The position numbers were made by a program, and so were the translations under genes. Source: Geobacter sp. (GTDB lineage Bacteria; Desulfobacterota; Desulfuromonadia; Geobacterales; Pseudopelobacteraceae). From it: DNA of 41,477 bases. The stretch spans positions 1-41,477 of the forward strand of contig JANYBN010000078.1 in the NCBI GenBank assembly GCA_025360785.1. The letters are read 5' to 3'. This document shows positions 19,288 through 28,350 of the stretch, in pieces. Under the pieces are notes generated by a model. The model did not search any database. It was given only the letters and a program-made list of their open reading frames with translations, and was not told the DNA's origin. How positions within the stretch are numbered: the stretch's first letter is position 1; each line of letters opens with the position of its first letter.

Positions 19288-20091
19288 GTGGTGCCAAAGC
19301 CGGATGACGATCCGGTCTGGACGCGCCTGCGCCAGGACGTGTTCGTTACCGCTAAAACCGAGGTGATGCTGGCCGGATATCTGCACGATACGGTGCTTAA
19401 ACATCGTTCTCTGGAGGCGTCTATTTCGTATTTTCTGGCCGGAAAGCTGGCTTCGGCGTATCTGACGACAACATCGCTGCGGGATGTCTTCTATGAAGCG
19501 CTCACCTCGTCCGCTGACATATGCGAAGCCATACGGCGCGACCTGACTGCCGTTGTGGAGCGCGACCCGGCGGCCAGAAGTCTGGCGCTGCCCTATCTGA
19601 ATTTCAAGGGGTTTCAGGCGCTCCAATCGTTTCGCGTTGCCCATTGGCTCTGGAATCAGGAGCGGCGGCCTTTGGCCCTGTATCTGCAAAGTCGCATCTC
19701 GGAAGCGTTTGATGTTGATATTCATCCTGCCGCCGTAATCGGCAAGGGCATCTTGATCGATCACGGTACCGGGGTGGTGATCGGCGAGACGGCGGTGGTG
19801 GGTGATGACGTGTCCATGTTGCACGCTGTGACACTGGGCGGCACCGGCAAGGAGTCCGGCGACCGGCATCCCAAGGTCGGCAACGGTGTGCTGATCGGAG
19901 CGGGCGCTAAAATCCTCGGCAATATCCGGATCGGCGACGGTTCTAAAATCGCCGCAGGCAGCATCGTCCTCAATGAAGTGCCGCCTCACTCAACGGTTGC
20001 CGGTATTCCCGCCAAGGTGGTCGGCAAGCCGAAAACTACCGATCCGGGCCGGCAGATGGAGCAGTTTGTGGAGTTCGATTACTGCATTTGA
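19288..20091 (+). CDS. cysE: Serine O-acetyltransferase
   Basis: Makes O-acetylserine from serine and acetyl-CoA, the first step of cysteine synthesis. 267 residues, close to E. coli CysE. N-terminal helical domain to ~140, then left-handed beta-helix hexapeptide repeats. Catalytic residues corresponding to E. coli Asp143 and His158 are Asp144 (VDIHPAA) and His159 (IDHGTG). The C-terminus ends in Ile, the residue CysE inserts into CysK, although no cysK is in this window. The start is unclear: the frame is open from 19213, but the first start codon is GTG 19288, while the best ribosome site (GGGAGAAGGAAATT) serves an ATG at 19229 in another frame. Last gene of the encapsulin operon; it would supply substrate for cysteine, the desulfurase's donor. 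Confidence 0.88.
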   Translation: MVPKPDDDPVWTRLRQDVFVTAKTEVMLAGYLHDTVLKHRSLEASISYFLAGKLASAYLTTTSLRDVFYEALTSSADICEAIRRDLTAVVERDPAARSLALPYLNFKGFQALQSFRVAHWLWNQERRPLALYLQSRISEAFDVDIHPAAVIGKGILIDHGTGVVIGETAVVGDDVSMLHAVTLGGTGKESGDRHPKVGNGVLIGAGAKILGNIRIGDGSKIAAGSIVLNEVPPHSTVAGIPAKVVGKPKTTDPGRQMEQFVEFDYCI

Positions 20092-20160
20092 TATCGCGCC
20101 GCATGCGGACGCCAGTCAGTTTTTGTTAAGCAGGCTCAACGGTAAAGCATCCTGCTGGAG

Positions 20161-20373
20161 ATGGAACAAACTATGAAATTTATGGTGCAGGATCAGATAT
20201 GCGGCAAGACGCTGGACTGGCAGAACAGTGTCGTACTTACCTACGAGGGGCGGTTGCACTACTTCTGTTGCCTCGGTTGCCGTGAAAAATTCAGAAAGAC
20301 GCCGCGACGCTACCTTTGTCTGGAGTGCAAAAACCGTGACTGTGCCGGGCGGGATGACCGCTTGATGAACTAA
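20161..20373 (+). CDS. Small Cys-rich YHS/TRASH-like metal-binding protein
   Basis: 70 residues (66 if ATG 20173 is used). Pattern FMVQDQICGK, then LTYEGRLHYFCCLGCREKFRKTPRRY, resembles the YHS domain (cysteine, aromatic, FCxxxCxxxF), followed by a second Cys pair CLECKNRDC that could form a zinc knuckle. YHS domains bind metals, often copper. GGAG lies immediately before ATG 20161, too close for it but 12 bases from ATG 20173, so the start is not settled. It sits 69 bases after cysE and may be the tail of that operon. The role is unknown. Confidence 0.7.
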   Translation: MEQTMKFMVQDQICGKTLDWQNSVVLTYEGRLHYFCCLGCREKFRKTPRRYLCLECKNRDCAGRDDRLMN

Positions 20374-20510
20374 TGCCCCGTGCGGTTAGTAGGTATGAGA
20401 TGGTAGTGTGTATTCCGGTCTTCAGGCGGCGCCCCATCAGGCACAGGCTGGAAAATAGGAGACAACAATGACGATTGCCCTTGCAGAAAAACGGTTATCT
20501 CTGTACCGCC

Positions 20511-20702
20511 ATGTTCAATCCGCTGCGTACCATCAATCTGCTGGAGCGGTCGACCGCCGGTCGGGTGGTCATAGGCGGCACGGATATAACCGGTTTCACC
20601 GGCAGCAGGCTTCGGACGCTGCGTCTGGGCACCGGCATGATCTTTCAGCAGTTCAACCTGATCAATATCCGTACGGTCTTGATAAAAGATAATCAGATTT
20701 AG
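20511..20702 (+). pseudogene. Fragment of methionine ABC transporter ATPase (MetN-like)
   Basis: The frame reads NPLRTINLLERSTAGRVV, GGTDITGF, LRTLRLGTGMIFQQFNLINIRTV and then stops. This is the segment of MetN-type ATPases between Walker A and the Q-loop (INLLERPT-GxV, IGMIFQxFNLLxxRTV). Walker A upstream and the signature and Walker B motifs downstream are missing. AGGAGACAACA and an ATG at 20468 lie upstream in another frame, perhaps the original start now out of phase. It cannot be functional as a transporter ATPase. Its position just before metY fits a decayed methionine-uptake locus. Confidence 0.75.
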
Positions 20703-20868
20703 CCCCCCTCCTGTTTTCGCTTAAAAGCGCCTACTTTTGGTAAGGAGGGGCTGGGGGTGGTCAGGTTTTGGCTTTTGACTTCGTTTTTATCCTTAAGATT
20801 GATGAAAATCAAAGGCAACCACCCCTGACCCCTCCTTGAAAGGAAGAAGGGGGACTAAAAGCAAAAAC
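20701..20868. repeat. Large imperfect inverted repeat between operons
   Basis: AAGGAGGGGCTGGGGGTGGT near 20741 has an imperfect complement ACCACCCCTGACCCCTCCTT near 20819, and C-rich and G-rich blocks lie at the outer edges (20702-20711 and 20849-20856). No ORF is supported. It looks like a non-coding intergenic repeat of the REP/MITE kind and lies just after the MetN fragment. The remainder, 20374-20467 and 20869-20934, holds nothing I can name except the metY ribosome site. Confidence 0.6.
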
Positions 20869-20889
20869 CAAACCGGACACCGCTGGTAA

Positions 20890-22224
<1,335 letters not shown>

Positions 22225-22272
22225 TGTAATTACGGCAGATAACCGGGACGACCGCATCGGCGCCCACGGCAG

Positions 22273-22332
22273 CTGACCAGATAGACTGGAGGCCGGATTT
22301 CCTTACCAGGAGGTCCGGCCTCACTTTTTAAA
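22273..22332 (+). promoter_or_regulatory. Repeated leader element, copy 4
   Basis: CTGACC, 8 bases, TGGAGGCC; CCAG pairs with CTGG. GAGGCCGGA then pairs exactly with TCCGGCCTC (22314-22322), followed by ACTTTTTAAA. It ends about 20 bases before the ribosome site of the small RHH-like gene. Same arrangement as the copies at 5631, 14802 and 15189. Confidence 0.62.
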
Positions 22333-22350
22333 TCCCGGAGGGAAAAAACA

Positions 22351-22536
22351 ATGGGCAAGTTTAAAGCGACACCGCGCAACAACGTAATTTCAATGAGAAT
22401 CAGTGATGCCAAACGAAAAGAGCTGCAGCTGATAGCTTTCAAGAATTCACTGAGTATGTCCGACATGATGCGCCACGCTATGGATGAATATACTCGCTAC
22501 CATGAACCGATAGCCTCCGGGCATCGGTTTGCCTGA
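22351..22536 (+). CDS. Small ribbon-helix-helix-like protein
   Basis: 61 residues. NNVISMRISDAKRKELQLIAFKNSLSMSDMMRHAMDEY has the pattern of a ribbon-helix-helix DNA-binding protein: a short strand with alternating residues (VISMRI), helix, a turn (SLSMS), second helix. The first ~14 residues are basic. The start is well set by CCGGAGGGAAAAAAC before the ATG. It lies between leader copy 4 and the radical-SAM gene (9-base gap), so it may regulate or be cotranscribed with it. No target can be named. Confidence 0.65.
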   Translation: MGKFKATPRNNVISMRISDAKRKELQLIAFKNSLSMSDMMRHAMDEYTRYHEPIASGHRFA

Positions 22537-22545
22537 AGATATGAT

Positions 22546-23792
22546 ATGTCCGCGAGTAAGAATAGATCCACATTAGATGAAGTAGCGGCTCGTTATCCTG
22601 ACGTCCCACGATTGATTGTGATCAAGACGGATGTGCAGCGGCGGGGTGTTTTCTATACCACTGCAGCGCTGTCATTGCTTGATGAGACACGACACCAGAC
22701 CACCGGCACCCATATCTTCGGCGCGCGGGACGGCGTGATCGCCCTCCGGCCGGAATCTCTCCTGCTTCGCGATGGCACCTCGATCATTACTACGCCGACT
22801 CCGCCGGAAGAGAACCCGTATATTGTTGATGTCGTAGATGGCTCACCATGGCTGTTCGATAACGGTCTGCCGCTGGAAACTGTCGAATACTGGCCCGCTC
22901 CCGATTTCTATGCCAGGACCAGCAGCTCCGGCGTGCCGATAAAAACATCGTCAGCGCCCGCCCCCAGCGGCTTAACATCTTCCCGTACCGTTACTGCACC
23001 TTCTGGAACAATAACAAAGGGTGCTCCTTCTGCGATATCGTTGCGCAGCTGAAAAAAGGTGGCAAAGAACTCAACATACCGGCGAAGCTCGACCCACTCG
23101 AGGTTGGTGAGGTTATTGGTGAGGCATTGAAAGAGCCGGGGCGCTATTCGGCAGTTTTTCTGACTTCCGGATCGATTGTCAGCGGTCAGGCGCCTTTTGA
23201 TGACGAGGTTGATTATTACATCCGGATTCTTCAGGAAGTGGGTAAACATTTCAAAACCCGCAAGTTTCCGAGCCAGATCATCGGCACCGCCTTCACCAAA
23301 AATCAGCTGCAACGGCTCTATGACGAAACCGGACTGATGAGTTATACCGCCGATATCGAGGTGCTGAACGAAGAGCTGTTTAACAAATTCTGTCCCGGCA
23401 AGGCGGAGTGGATCGGCTACCGGGAATGGAAAAAACGCCTGATTGATGCTGTTGATGTTTTTGGCCCCGGCAGGGTTAATACCGGACTTGTGGCCGGAAT
23501 TGAACTGGCCGGGCCGCATGGTTTCATGTCAGAGGATGATGCGTTGGAGCGGACACTTGTCGAGGCTGAGTATTTGGCAAAACAGGGGGTCAGTACGGTC
23601 TTTATCGTCTGGTCGCCTCGTCCCGATACGCCTCTGGGGGATCAGAAAAATGCTTCTCTCGACTACTATATTCGTCTTGCACGCGGGCTGCACGCCCTGC
23701 GGGTCAAATACCGGCTGCCGATCGGTTTTGATGACTATCGCCACTGCGGCAACCACCCGGATAGCGACCTGTCGCGGCTATTACCGTATTAA
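22546..23792 (+). pseudogene. Radical SAM protein, split by a -1 frameshift
   Basis: Two overlapping frames join to one ~415-residue protein. Frame A (from ATG 22546) reads through YWPAPDFYARTSSSGVPIK; after the A5 run at 22941-22945 the sense continues in the other frame as NIVSARPQRLNIFPYRYC. One more A there (IKN, ATA AAA AAC) would restore one ORF to 23792. The second part carries C-x8-C-x2-C (YCTFWNNNKGCSFCD), read as the [4Fe-4S] site of a radical SAM enzyme with an enlarged first spacing, and a TIM-barrel-like remainder ending GFDDYRHCGNHPDSDLSRL. Read as it stands, the product stops at 23052 without the cluster site. It may be a real lesion, a homopolymer sequencing error, or -1 slippage. 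The specific reaction is not recognised. Confidence 0.75.
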
Positions 23793-23804
23793 GAGGACAC
23801 AATC

Positions 23805-24251
23805 ATGGCGCTGCTTTCTGAAGGACTAATTGATCTTATACGCGACCGATCAGCCACCAAGGTCATCGCAACCATTGACGAGAATGGAGTTCCGTACGCG
23901 GTAGCCAGTCCGTTCCTGCAACTTGACGAGCATGGGCTGCTGGTGCATCTGGAGCTGCTGGAAAAATCGTACACCAATCGCAACCTGCTCCGGAATCTCT
24001 GGTACGACCGGAAGGTTGCCATATCTGTCGGTAACTATGTCATCAGGGGAGTGCCGATCAAGGTACATATCAGCGGTCCGCTGTTCCGCCAGTACTATGA
24101 ACAGGTCCGCAGTGTCCTCGGGGATGCGGATTTTTCGACCGTCTGGCTGATAGAACCGGATGAGGTGGTTGACGAAACGTACTCAACCAGGAAGCGGCTG
24201 GAAGAGGAAGAGTTCCCCTTCAGCGTCCATCTGGATCGACTGACATTTTAG
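23805..24251 (+). CDS. Pyridoxamine 5'-phosphate oxidase-like flavin split-barrel protein
   Basis: 148 residues. ATKVIATIDENGVPYAVASPFLQLDEHGLLVHLELLEKSYTNRNLL is the typical beginning of PNPOx-like split-barrel proteins, which bind FMN or related cofactors as dimers; KVAISVG and VHISG strands follow. The C-terminal part (WLIEPDEVVDETYSTRKRLEEE) is family-like but short. AAGAGGACACAATC precedes the ATG. It is 12 bases after the radical-SAM frame, so probably in the same transcript. Whether it is an enzyme or a cofactor-binding protein is not decidable here. Confidence 0.75.
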   Translation: MALLSEGLIDLIRDRSATKVIATIDENGVPYAVASPFLQLDEHGLLVHLELLEKSYTNRNLLRNLWYDRKVAISVGNYVIRGVPIKVHISGPLFRQYYEQVRSVLGDADFSTVWLIEPDEVVDETYSTRKRLEEEEFPFSVHLDRLTF

Positions 24252-24401
24252 CGATCTGGCAGTTAAAATATGCGTTTTGTATGAAAGGTAATTTAACGGC
24301 ACAAGAAGGAATATGACTCTTATGTAAATGATGACGTCTTTTTCTGCGGCGTGATATAACAGACATCACGTACCCATCTATATCTGCAGGTAAGGACAGT
24401 C

Positions 24402-24695
24402 ATGGAAATCACCCTCGCAAAAGATGTCGAAAAGAAGCTCACAGCCTCCATCAAGCGCTATGCCAGCGAAAACCTAGAAACCGACTTCGGAGAGCTGCAA
24501 GCCTCCCTTTTTCTGCAATTCTGCCTTGAGGAGATCGGTCCGGCCGTTTACAATCAGGCCATCTCCGATGCCCAGACGTATATGCAGGAAAAGGCGCTGG
24601 ACATCGAGAACAGCTGCTTTGCACCTGATTCCACCTATTGGGCCAAACATGATAAAATAACGGCGCAGCGGCGATCTGCCCGCAACAGCCGCTAA
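24402..24695 (+). CDS. DUF2164 family protein
   Basis: 97 residues. KKLTASIKRYASENLETDFGELQASLFLQFCLEEIGPAVYNQAISDAQTYMQ is the conserved core of DUF2164 proteins, whose function is unknown. The last ~15 residues are basic and variable. TAAGGACAGTC precedes the ATG. The 150 bases before it are A/T-rich and may hold its own promoter. It is not obviously linked to the genes on either side. Confidence 0.85.
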   Translation: MEITLAKDVEKKLTASIKRYASENLETDFGELQASLFLQFCLEEIGPAVYNQAISDAQTYMQEKALDIENSCFAPDSTYWAKHDKITAQRRSARNSR

Positions 24696-24780
24696 ACGTG
24701 AACATGTGCAATTCAAACTTCACCTGACGGGCGCTGATGACCGGCACCTGCTGGCGTAAAAACAGGCAAAGGCTTTAATC

Positions 24781-25545
24781 ATGGATAAAAAGTTGGTTAC
24801 TCTCAGGCTGGAACGGATCTGCGTGGAGCGGCCGGGACGGGACGGACGTAAGGCTGATATCCTGAGTGATATCTCCTTCTCGGCCCATTGCGGCGAGGTG
24901 ACCGCGATTGTCGGCCCTTCCGGCGGCGGGAAGAGTTCTCTGCTCCGTCTGATTAACCGGCTTTCCGATCCTGCCTGTGGCACAGTCTATCTGGATGGAG
25001 AGGATATTGCCCTGCTTGACCCTCTGCTGCTTCGCCGCCGGGTGGCCATGGTCCCGCAGAAACCGTTCATGTTCGAGGGCACGGTGCTGACTAACCTGCA
25101 ACGACCCTTTCTTTACCGTCATGAACCGCTTCCCGGTGCAGAAAGCGCCGAGCTGCTGCACTCCCTGGAACTTGCCCGCCTGGACCAGGAACTGATCGGA
25201 CGTGACAGCCGCACCCTTTCCCTGGGTGAGCAGCAGCGGGTCAGCCTGGCTCGCGCCCTGATCACCAAACCGGGTGTGCTTCTGCTGGACGAGCCGACCA
25301 GCGCTCTGGACCGCCCCACAGGCGACCAGCTGGCTGCCACCATCCACGACATCTGCCGCTCGCAGCGGCTGGCGATAATCATAGTGACCCACGATCTGCG
25401 GTTGGCGGGGAGGATCGCCGACTACCTGCTCTTTCTTGAAGCGGGGCGCATCGTTGAAGAAGGACTGCCGGAATCAATCCTATCCCGACCGCAGAGCCCT
25501 GAACTGCGACGTTTTCTGTCAGATCCTGTGAAGGGGGAACTCTGA
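24781..25545 (+). CDS. fetA: ABC transporter ATP-binding protein (FetA-like)
   Basis: 254-residue ABC ATPase with all motifs: Walker A IVGPSGGGKSS (Lys51), a Q-loop VPQKPF, signature LSLGEQQRVSLARAL, Walker B VLLLDEPTSALD and the H-loop in VTHD. It pairs with the next gene, a UPF0014/FetB-type permease, three bases downstream. E. coli FetAB (YbbLM) lowers cytoplasmic iron and protects against peroxide, and that is the best guess here. The name rests on the partner rather than on the ATPase, which also resembles phosphate-type ATPases. Confidence 0.85.
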   Translation: MDKKLVTLRLERICVERPGRDGRKADILSDISFSAHCGEVTAIVGPSGGGKSSLLRLINRLSDPACGTVYLDGEDIALLDPLLLRRRVAMVPQKPFMFEGTVLTNLQRPFLYRHEPLPGAESAELLHSLELARLDQELIGRDSRTLSLGEQQRVSLARALITKPGVLLLDEPTSALDRPTGDQLAATIHDICRSQRLAIIIVTHDLRLAGRIADYLLFLEAGRIVEEGLPESILSRPQSPELRRFLSDPVKGEL

Positions 25546-25548
25546 ACC

Positions 25549-26337
25549 ATGGAAAACCAGAAGATCATCAACCTGGATTTGATCAATCTAGCCTATGCAT
25601 ACGGCCTGATTCTGTTGGCCATCGCCCTGGCGCGCCTGCAACGCATCGGGCAGGAAGGAGAGATGCTGTGGGCATCGGTGAGAATGGTGATCCAGCTTTT
25701 CGCGGTGGGTTACCTGCTGCATCTGGTGTTCGCCGTGCGGAGTCCCCTGGCGGTGATCGCCATCCTGCTGGTCATGTCCGGCTTTTCGCTGCAGGTCATG
25801 GGGAGCCGGATCAAACGCAAGATGCCCGATTTCTACCGGGTGATGGGAACATCCCTTTTCATAGGTTGCGGCGGGGTGACGTTCCTGCTCTGTGGTCTGG
25901 TGATCGGTTATTCTCCCTGGTACGACCCGCGCTATCTGATCCCGCTGGCGGGCATGATCATCGGCAACTCCATGAACGGAGCCAGCCTGGCTGCGGAACG
26001 GCTCTCGGCGGAGATCTACGAGCGGCGCGAAGAGATCGAGACAGCACTCTGCCTGGGAGCGACCGCCCGGCAGGCGTCCGAAACGGCGGTGCGTCTGGCC
26101 TTCCGCGCCGCGCTGATGCCGACCATGAACACCATGGCCGCCATGGGGATCGTCTCGCTTCCCGGCATGATGACCGGTCAGATCCTTTCCGGCACCGAGC
26201 CGATCGTCGCGGTGCGCTACCAGATCGCCATCATGTGCGCCATAACCGGCGCAGTGGCTATTACGTCGTTTCTTATCCTGCTCCAGGGGTACCAACGCTA
26301 TTTCAACAACGCCCATCAACTGAAGGATGAGAATTGA
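25549..26337 (+). CDS. fetB: ABC transporter permease, UPF0014 family (FetB-like)
   Basis: 262 residues, very hydrophobic with about seven membrane helices. NSMNGASLAAERLSAEI and REEIETALCLGATARQA, then LMPTMNTMAAMGIVSLPGMMTGQILSG are the hallmark segments of UPF0014/FetB permeases. It starts three bases after fetA with GAAGGGGGA as ribosome site. The next gene is convergent. Metal export, probably iron, is inferred from E. coli FetAB; no metal-site residues can be assigned. Confidence 0.88.
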   Translation: MENQKIINLDLINLAYAYGLILLAIALARLQRIGQEGEMLWASVRMVIQLFAVGYLLHLVFAVRSPLAVIAILLVMSGFSLQVMGSRIKRKMPDFYRVMGTSLFIGCGGVTFLLCGLVIGYSPWYDPRYLIPLAGMIIGNSMNGASLAAERLSAEIYERREEIETALCLGATARQASETAVRLAFRAALMPTMNTMAAMGIVSLPGMMTGQILSGTEPIVAVRYQIAIMCAITGAVAITSFLILLQGYQRYFNNAHQLKDEN

Positions 26338-26418
26338 AGTAATCGCCGGGAGTCTCTCGTAGAACCGGGCAAAGATCAGTTAACACTTGAGGCTATTTCG
26401 GGTAGCCCGTTTAATGAT

Positions 26419-27642
26419 CTATTCATAGCGCAAGGCATCGATAGGATTGAGCCCGGCAGCTTTTTTTGCCGGATAGAAACCGAAGAAGATGCCGATGGCA
26501 CCGGAGAAGAAAAACGCCACGGTGATCGACTGGATCGAAATCAGAGTCGGCCATGAGAGGATTTTAGATACGACTGTCGCGCCGATTGCCCCAAGAGCAA
26601 TACCGAGCAGCCCCCCGATCAGGGTCAGCATGACGGCCTCGGTCATGAACTGCATAAGTATGTCATTCTTCCTCGCGCCGATTGCCATGCGTATGCCGAT
26701 CTCGCGGGTACGCTCGGTAACGGAAACCAGCATGATATTCATGATGCCGATACCCCCCACGATCAGCGATATGGAGGCAACCGCTCCCAGCAGCAGCGAC
26801 ATGGCCTTTGAGGACTGTTGCGCCACCGCCAGGATTTCGGAGAGGTTCCGGGTCGTAAAATCCGGTTCCTTGCCGTTGGTAATCCGATGGCGCTGATTGA
26901 GCAGACTGTTGATTTCCTCTTCCGCTTTATCAAGTAAAGCTTCGTTTTTGGCTTTCACCATCAGGGCACCGATGTTGTTGGTGTGCTGGGAGCGAACCAG
27001 ATTACGCTGCGCAGTACGGAGCGGTACAAAAATGGTGTCATCCTGATCGGTTCCCTGGGGTGACTGCCCTTTGCGTTCCATTACACCGATAACGGTAAAT
27101 GGTATTTTTTTGATGCGCACGATGTTTCCGACCGGATCAGCTGAACCGAACAGACTCTCCGCGACGGTTTGACCTAAAAGGCAGACCTTGCTTGCGGAAT
27201 CGACATCCTGCTGCGTAATGCTGCGCCCGGCAGTTGCCCCCCATTCCCGGATCTCAAACATTTCCGGTGTGGCGCCGGTGATAACGGTTGCCCAGTTCAG
27301 GTTGCCATAAACAACCTGGCCGGTGGAACGGACGGTGCCGGCCGCCAGGCTTACCGAGCGGCACTCGCTCGTAATCGCTTTGACGTCATCGCTGGTCAGA
27401 GTTTGAGCTCCGCCGCCGGTGCGCAGTCCGCCGCTGGTGGTAGAACCGGGGATAACCAGGATGATGTTGCTGCCGATGCTGGCGATCTGCTGGGAGATGA
27501 CGTAGCTCGCGCCGGAGCCGACCGCCATCATGGCAATCACCGCCGCGATGCCGATGATAATTCCGAGCATGGTCAGAAAGGAACGCATCTTGTTGGTGCG
27601 CAGGGCGCGCAGGGATATTTTTATGGTTTGCAGAAAATCCAT
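26419..27642 (-). CDS. MacB-type ABC transporter permease
   Basis: 407 residues. One helix near the N-terminus (LRALRTNKMRSFLTMLGIIIGIAAVIAMMAVGSG), a periplasmic MacB_PCD domain (~45-270), and three C-terminal helices in an FtsX domain (ISLIVGGIGIMNIMLVSVTERTREIGIRMAIGARK, then the last two). In E. coli MacB the ATPase and permease are fused; here the ATPase is a separate gene three bases upstream. Such pumps do not carry substrates across the inner membrane but drive export from the periplasm by mechanotransmission. It is last in a four-gene minus-strand operon. Confidence 0.9.
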   Translation of the reverse strand: MDFLQTIKISLRALRTNKMRSFLTMLGIIIGIAAVIAMMAVGSGASYVISQQIASIGSNIILVIPGSTTSGGLRTGGGAQTLTSDDVKAITSECRSVSLAAGTVRSTGQVVYGNLNWATVITGATPEMFEIREWGATAGRSITQQDVDSASKVCLLGQTVAESLFGSADPVGNIVRIKKIPFTVIGVMERKGQSPQGTDQDDTIFVPLRTAQRNLVRSQHTNNIGALMVKAKNEALLDKAEEEINSLLNQRHRITNGKEPDFTTRNLSEILAVAQQSSKAMSLLLGAVASISLIVGGIGIMNIMLVSVTERTREIGIRMAIGARKNDILMQFMTEAVMLTLIGGLLGIALGAIGATVVSKILSWPTLISIQSITVAFFFSGAIGIFFGFYPAKKAAGLNPIDALRYE

Positions 27643-27645
27643 GGT

Positions 27646-28350
27646 TCAATCCTTCCGATCAGTCGGACCGGTCTGACTATCCGAAATGATATGGCCATCC
27701 TTGAAGGTAAGCTGGCGACCGGCGAAAGCGGCGACATCATGTTCGTGGGTCACCATGACGATAGTGATGCCGGACTGATTGAGAGCAGTGAAGAGGTTCA
27801 TGATCTCTTCGGTTGTGGCGCTGTCCAGATTGCCGGTCGGTTCATCTGCCAGCAGCAGTGACGGTTTATTTACCAGAGCCCGGGCAATGGCAACACGCTG
27901 CTGCTGACCGCCGGAAAGCTGGCTGGAGTGGTTGAACTCCTTGCCTGCCAGACCTACCTGCTCCAGTGCCGCCATGGCGATAATACGCCGTTCTTTGGAG
28001 CCGATACCGGCATACACCAACGGCAGCTCCACATTTTCTACCGCCGGGGTGCGTGCCAGCAGATTGAACCCCTGAAAGACAAAGCCGAGCTTTTTATTGC
28101 GGATGTCAGCCAGCTGATTGCCGTCCATACGGCCGACATCCAGGCCATCGAGCAGATACCGGCCGGAGGTGGGAGGATCAAGGCAGCCGATGATATTCAT
28201 GCAGGTCGATTTACCGCTGCCTGATGCACCCATGATGGCTACGAATTCTCCCTTGTTTACGGTAAAGGAGACCCCTTTGAGCGCTTCGAACTGCTGTTCG
28301 CCCATGATGAAAAGCCTGCGAATATCGGTTATGGAAATGACGGCACTCAT
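27646..28350 (-). CDS. MacB/LolD-type ABC transporter ATPase
   Basis: 234 residues with Walker A GASGSGKST, Q-loop FVFQGFNLL, signature LSGGQQQRVAIARAL, Walker B LLLADEPTGNLD and H-loop VTHE. These are typical of the LolD/MacB subfamily. Its ATG shares one base with the stop of the adaptor gene (TGATG), so translation is coupled. It powers the permease encoded downstream. Confidence 0.92.
   Translation of the reverse strand: MSAVISITDIRRLFIMGEQQFEALKGVSFTVNKGEFVAIMGASGSGKSTCMNIIGCLDPPTSGRYLLDGLDVGRMDGNQLADIRNKKLGFVFQGFNLLARTPAVENVELPLVYAGIGSKERRIIAMAALEQVGLAGKEFNHSSQLSGGQQQRVAIARALVNKPSLLLADEPTGNLDSATTEEIMNLFTALNQSGITIVMVTHEHDVAAFAGRQLTFKDGHIISDSQTGPTDRKD

Noticed and set aside
20468-20692. 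74-codon frame with a good ribosome site
   Set aside because: The MetN-like similarity is in a different frame (20511-20702), and this frame's product is repetitive H/R/Q sequence without a family.
26338-26418. Terminator between the convergent fetB and permease genes
   Set aside because: A GGCTA/TAGCC hairpin exists but there is no T run on either side.
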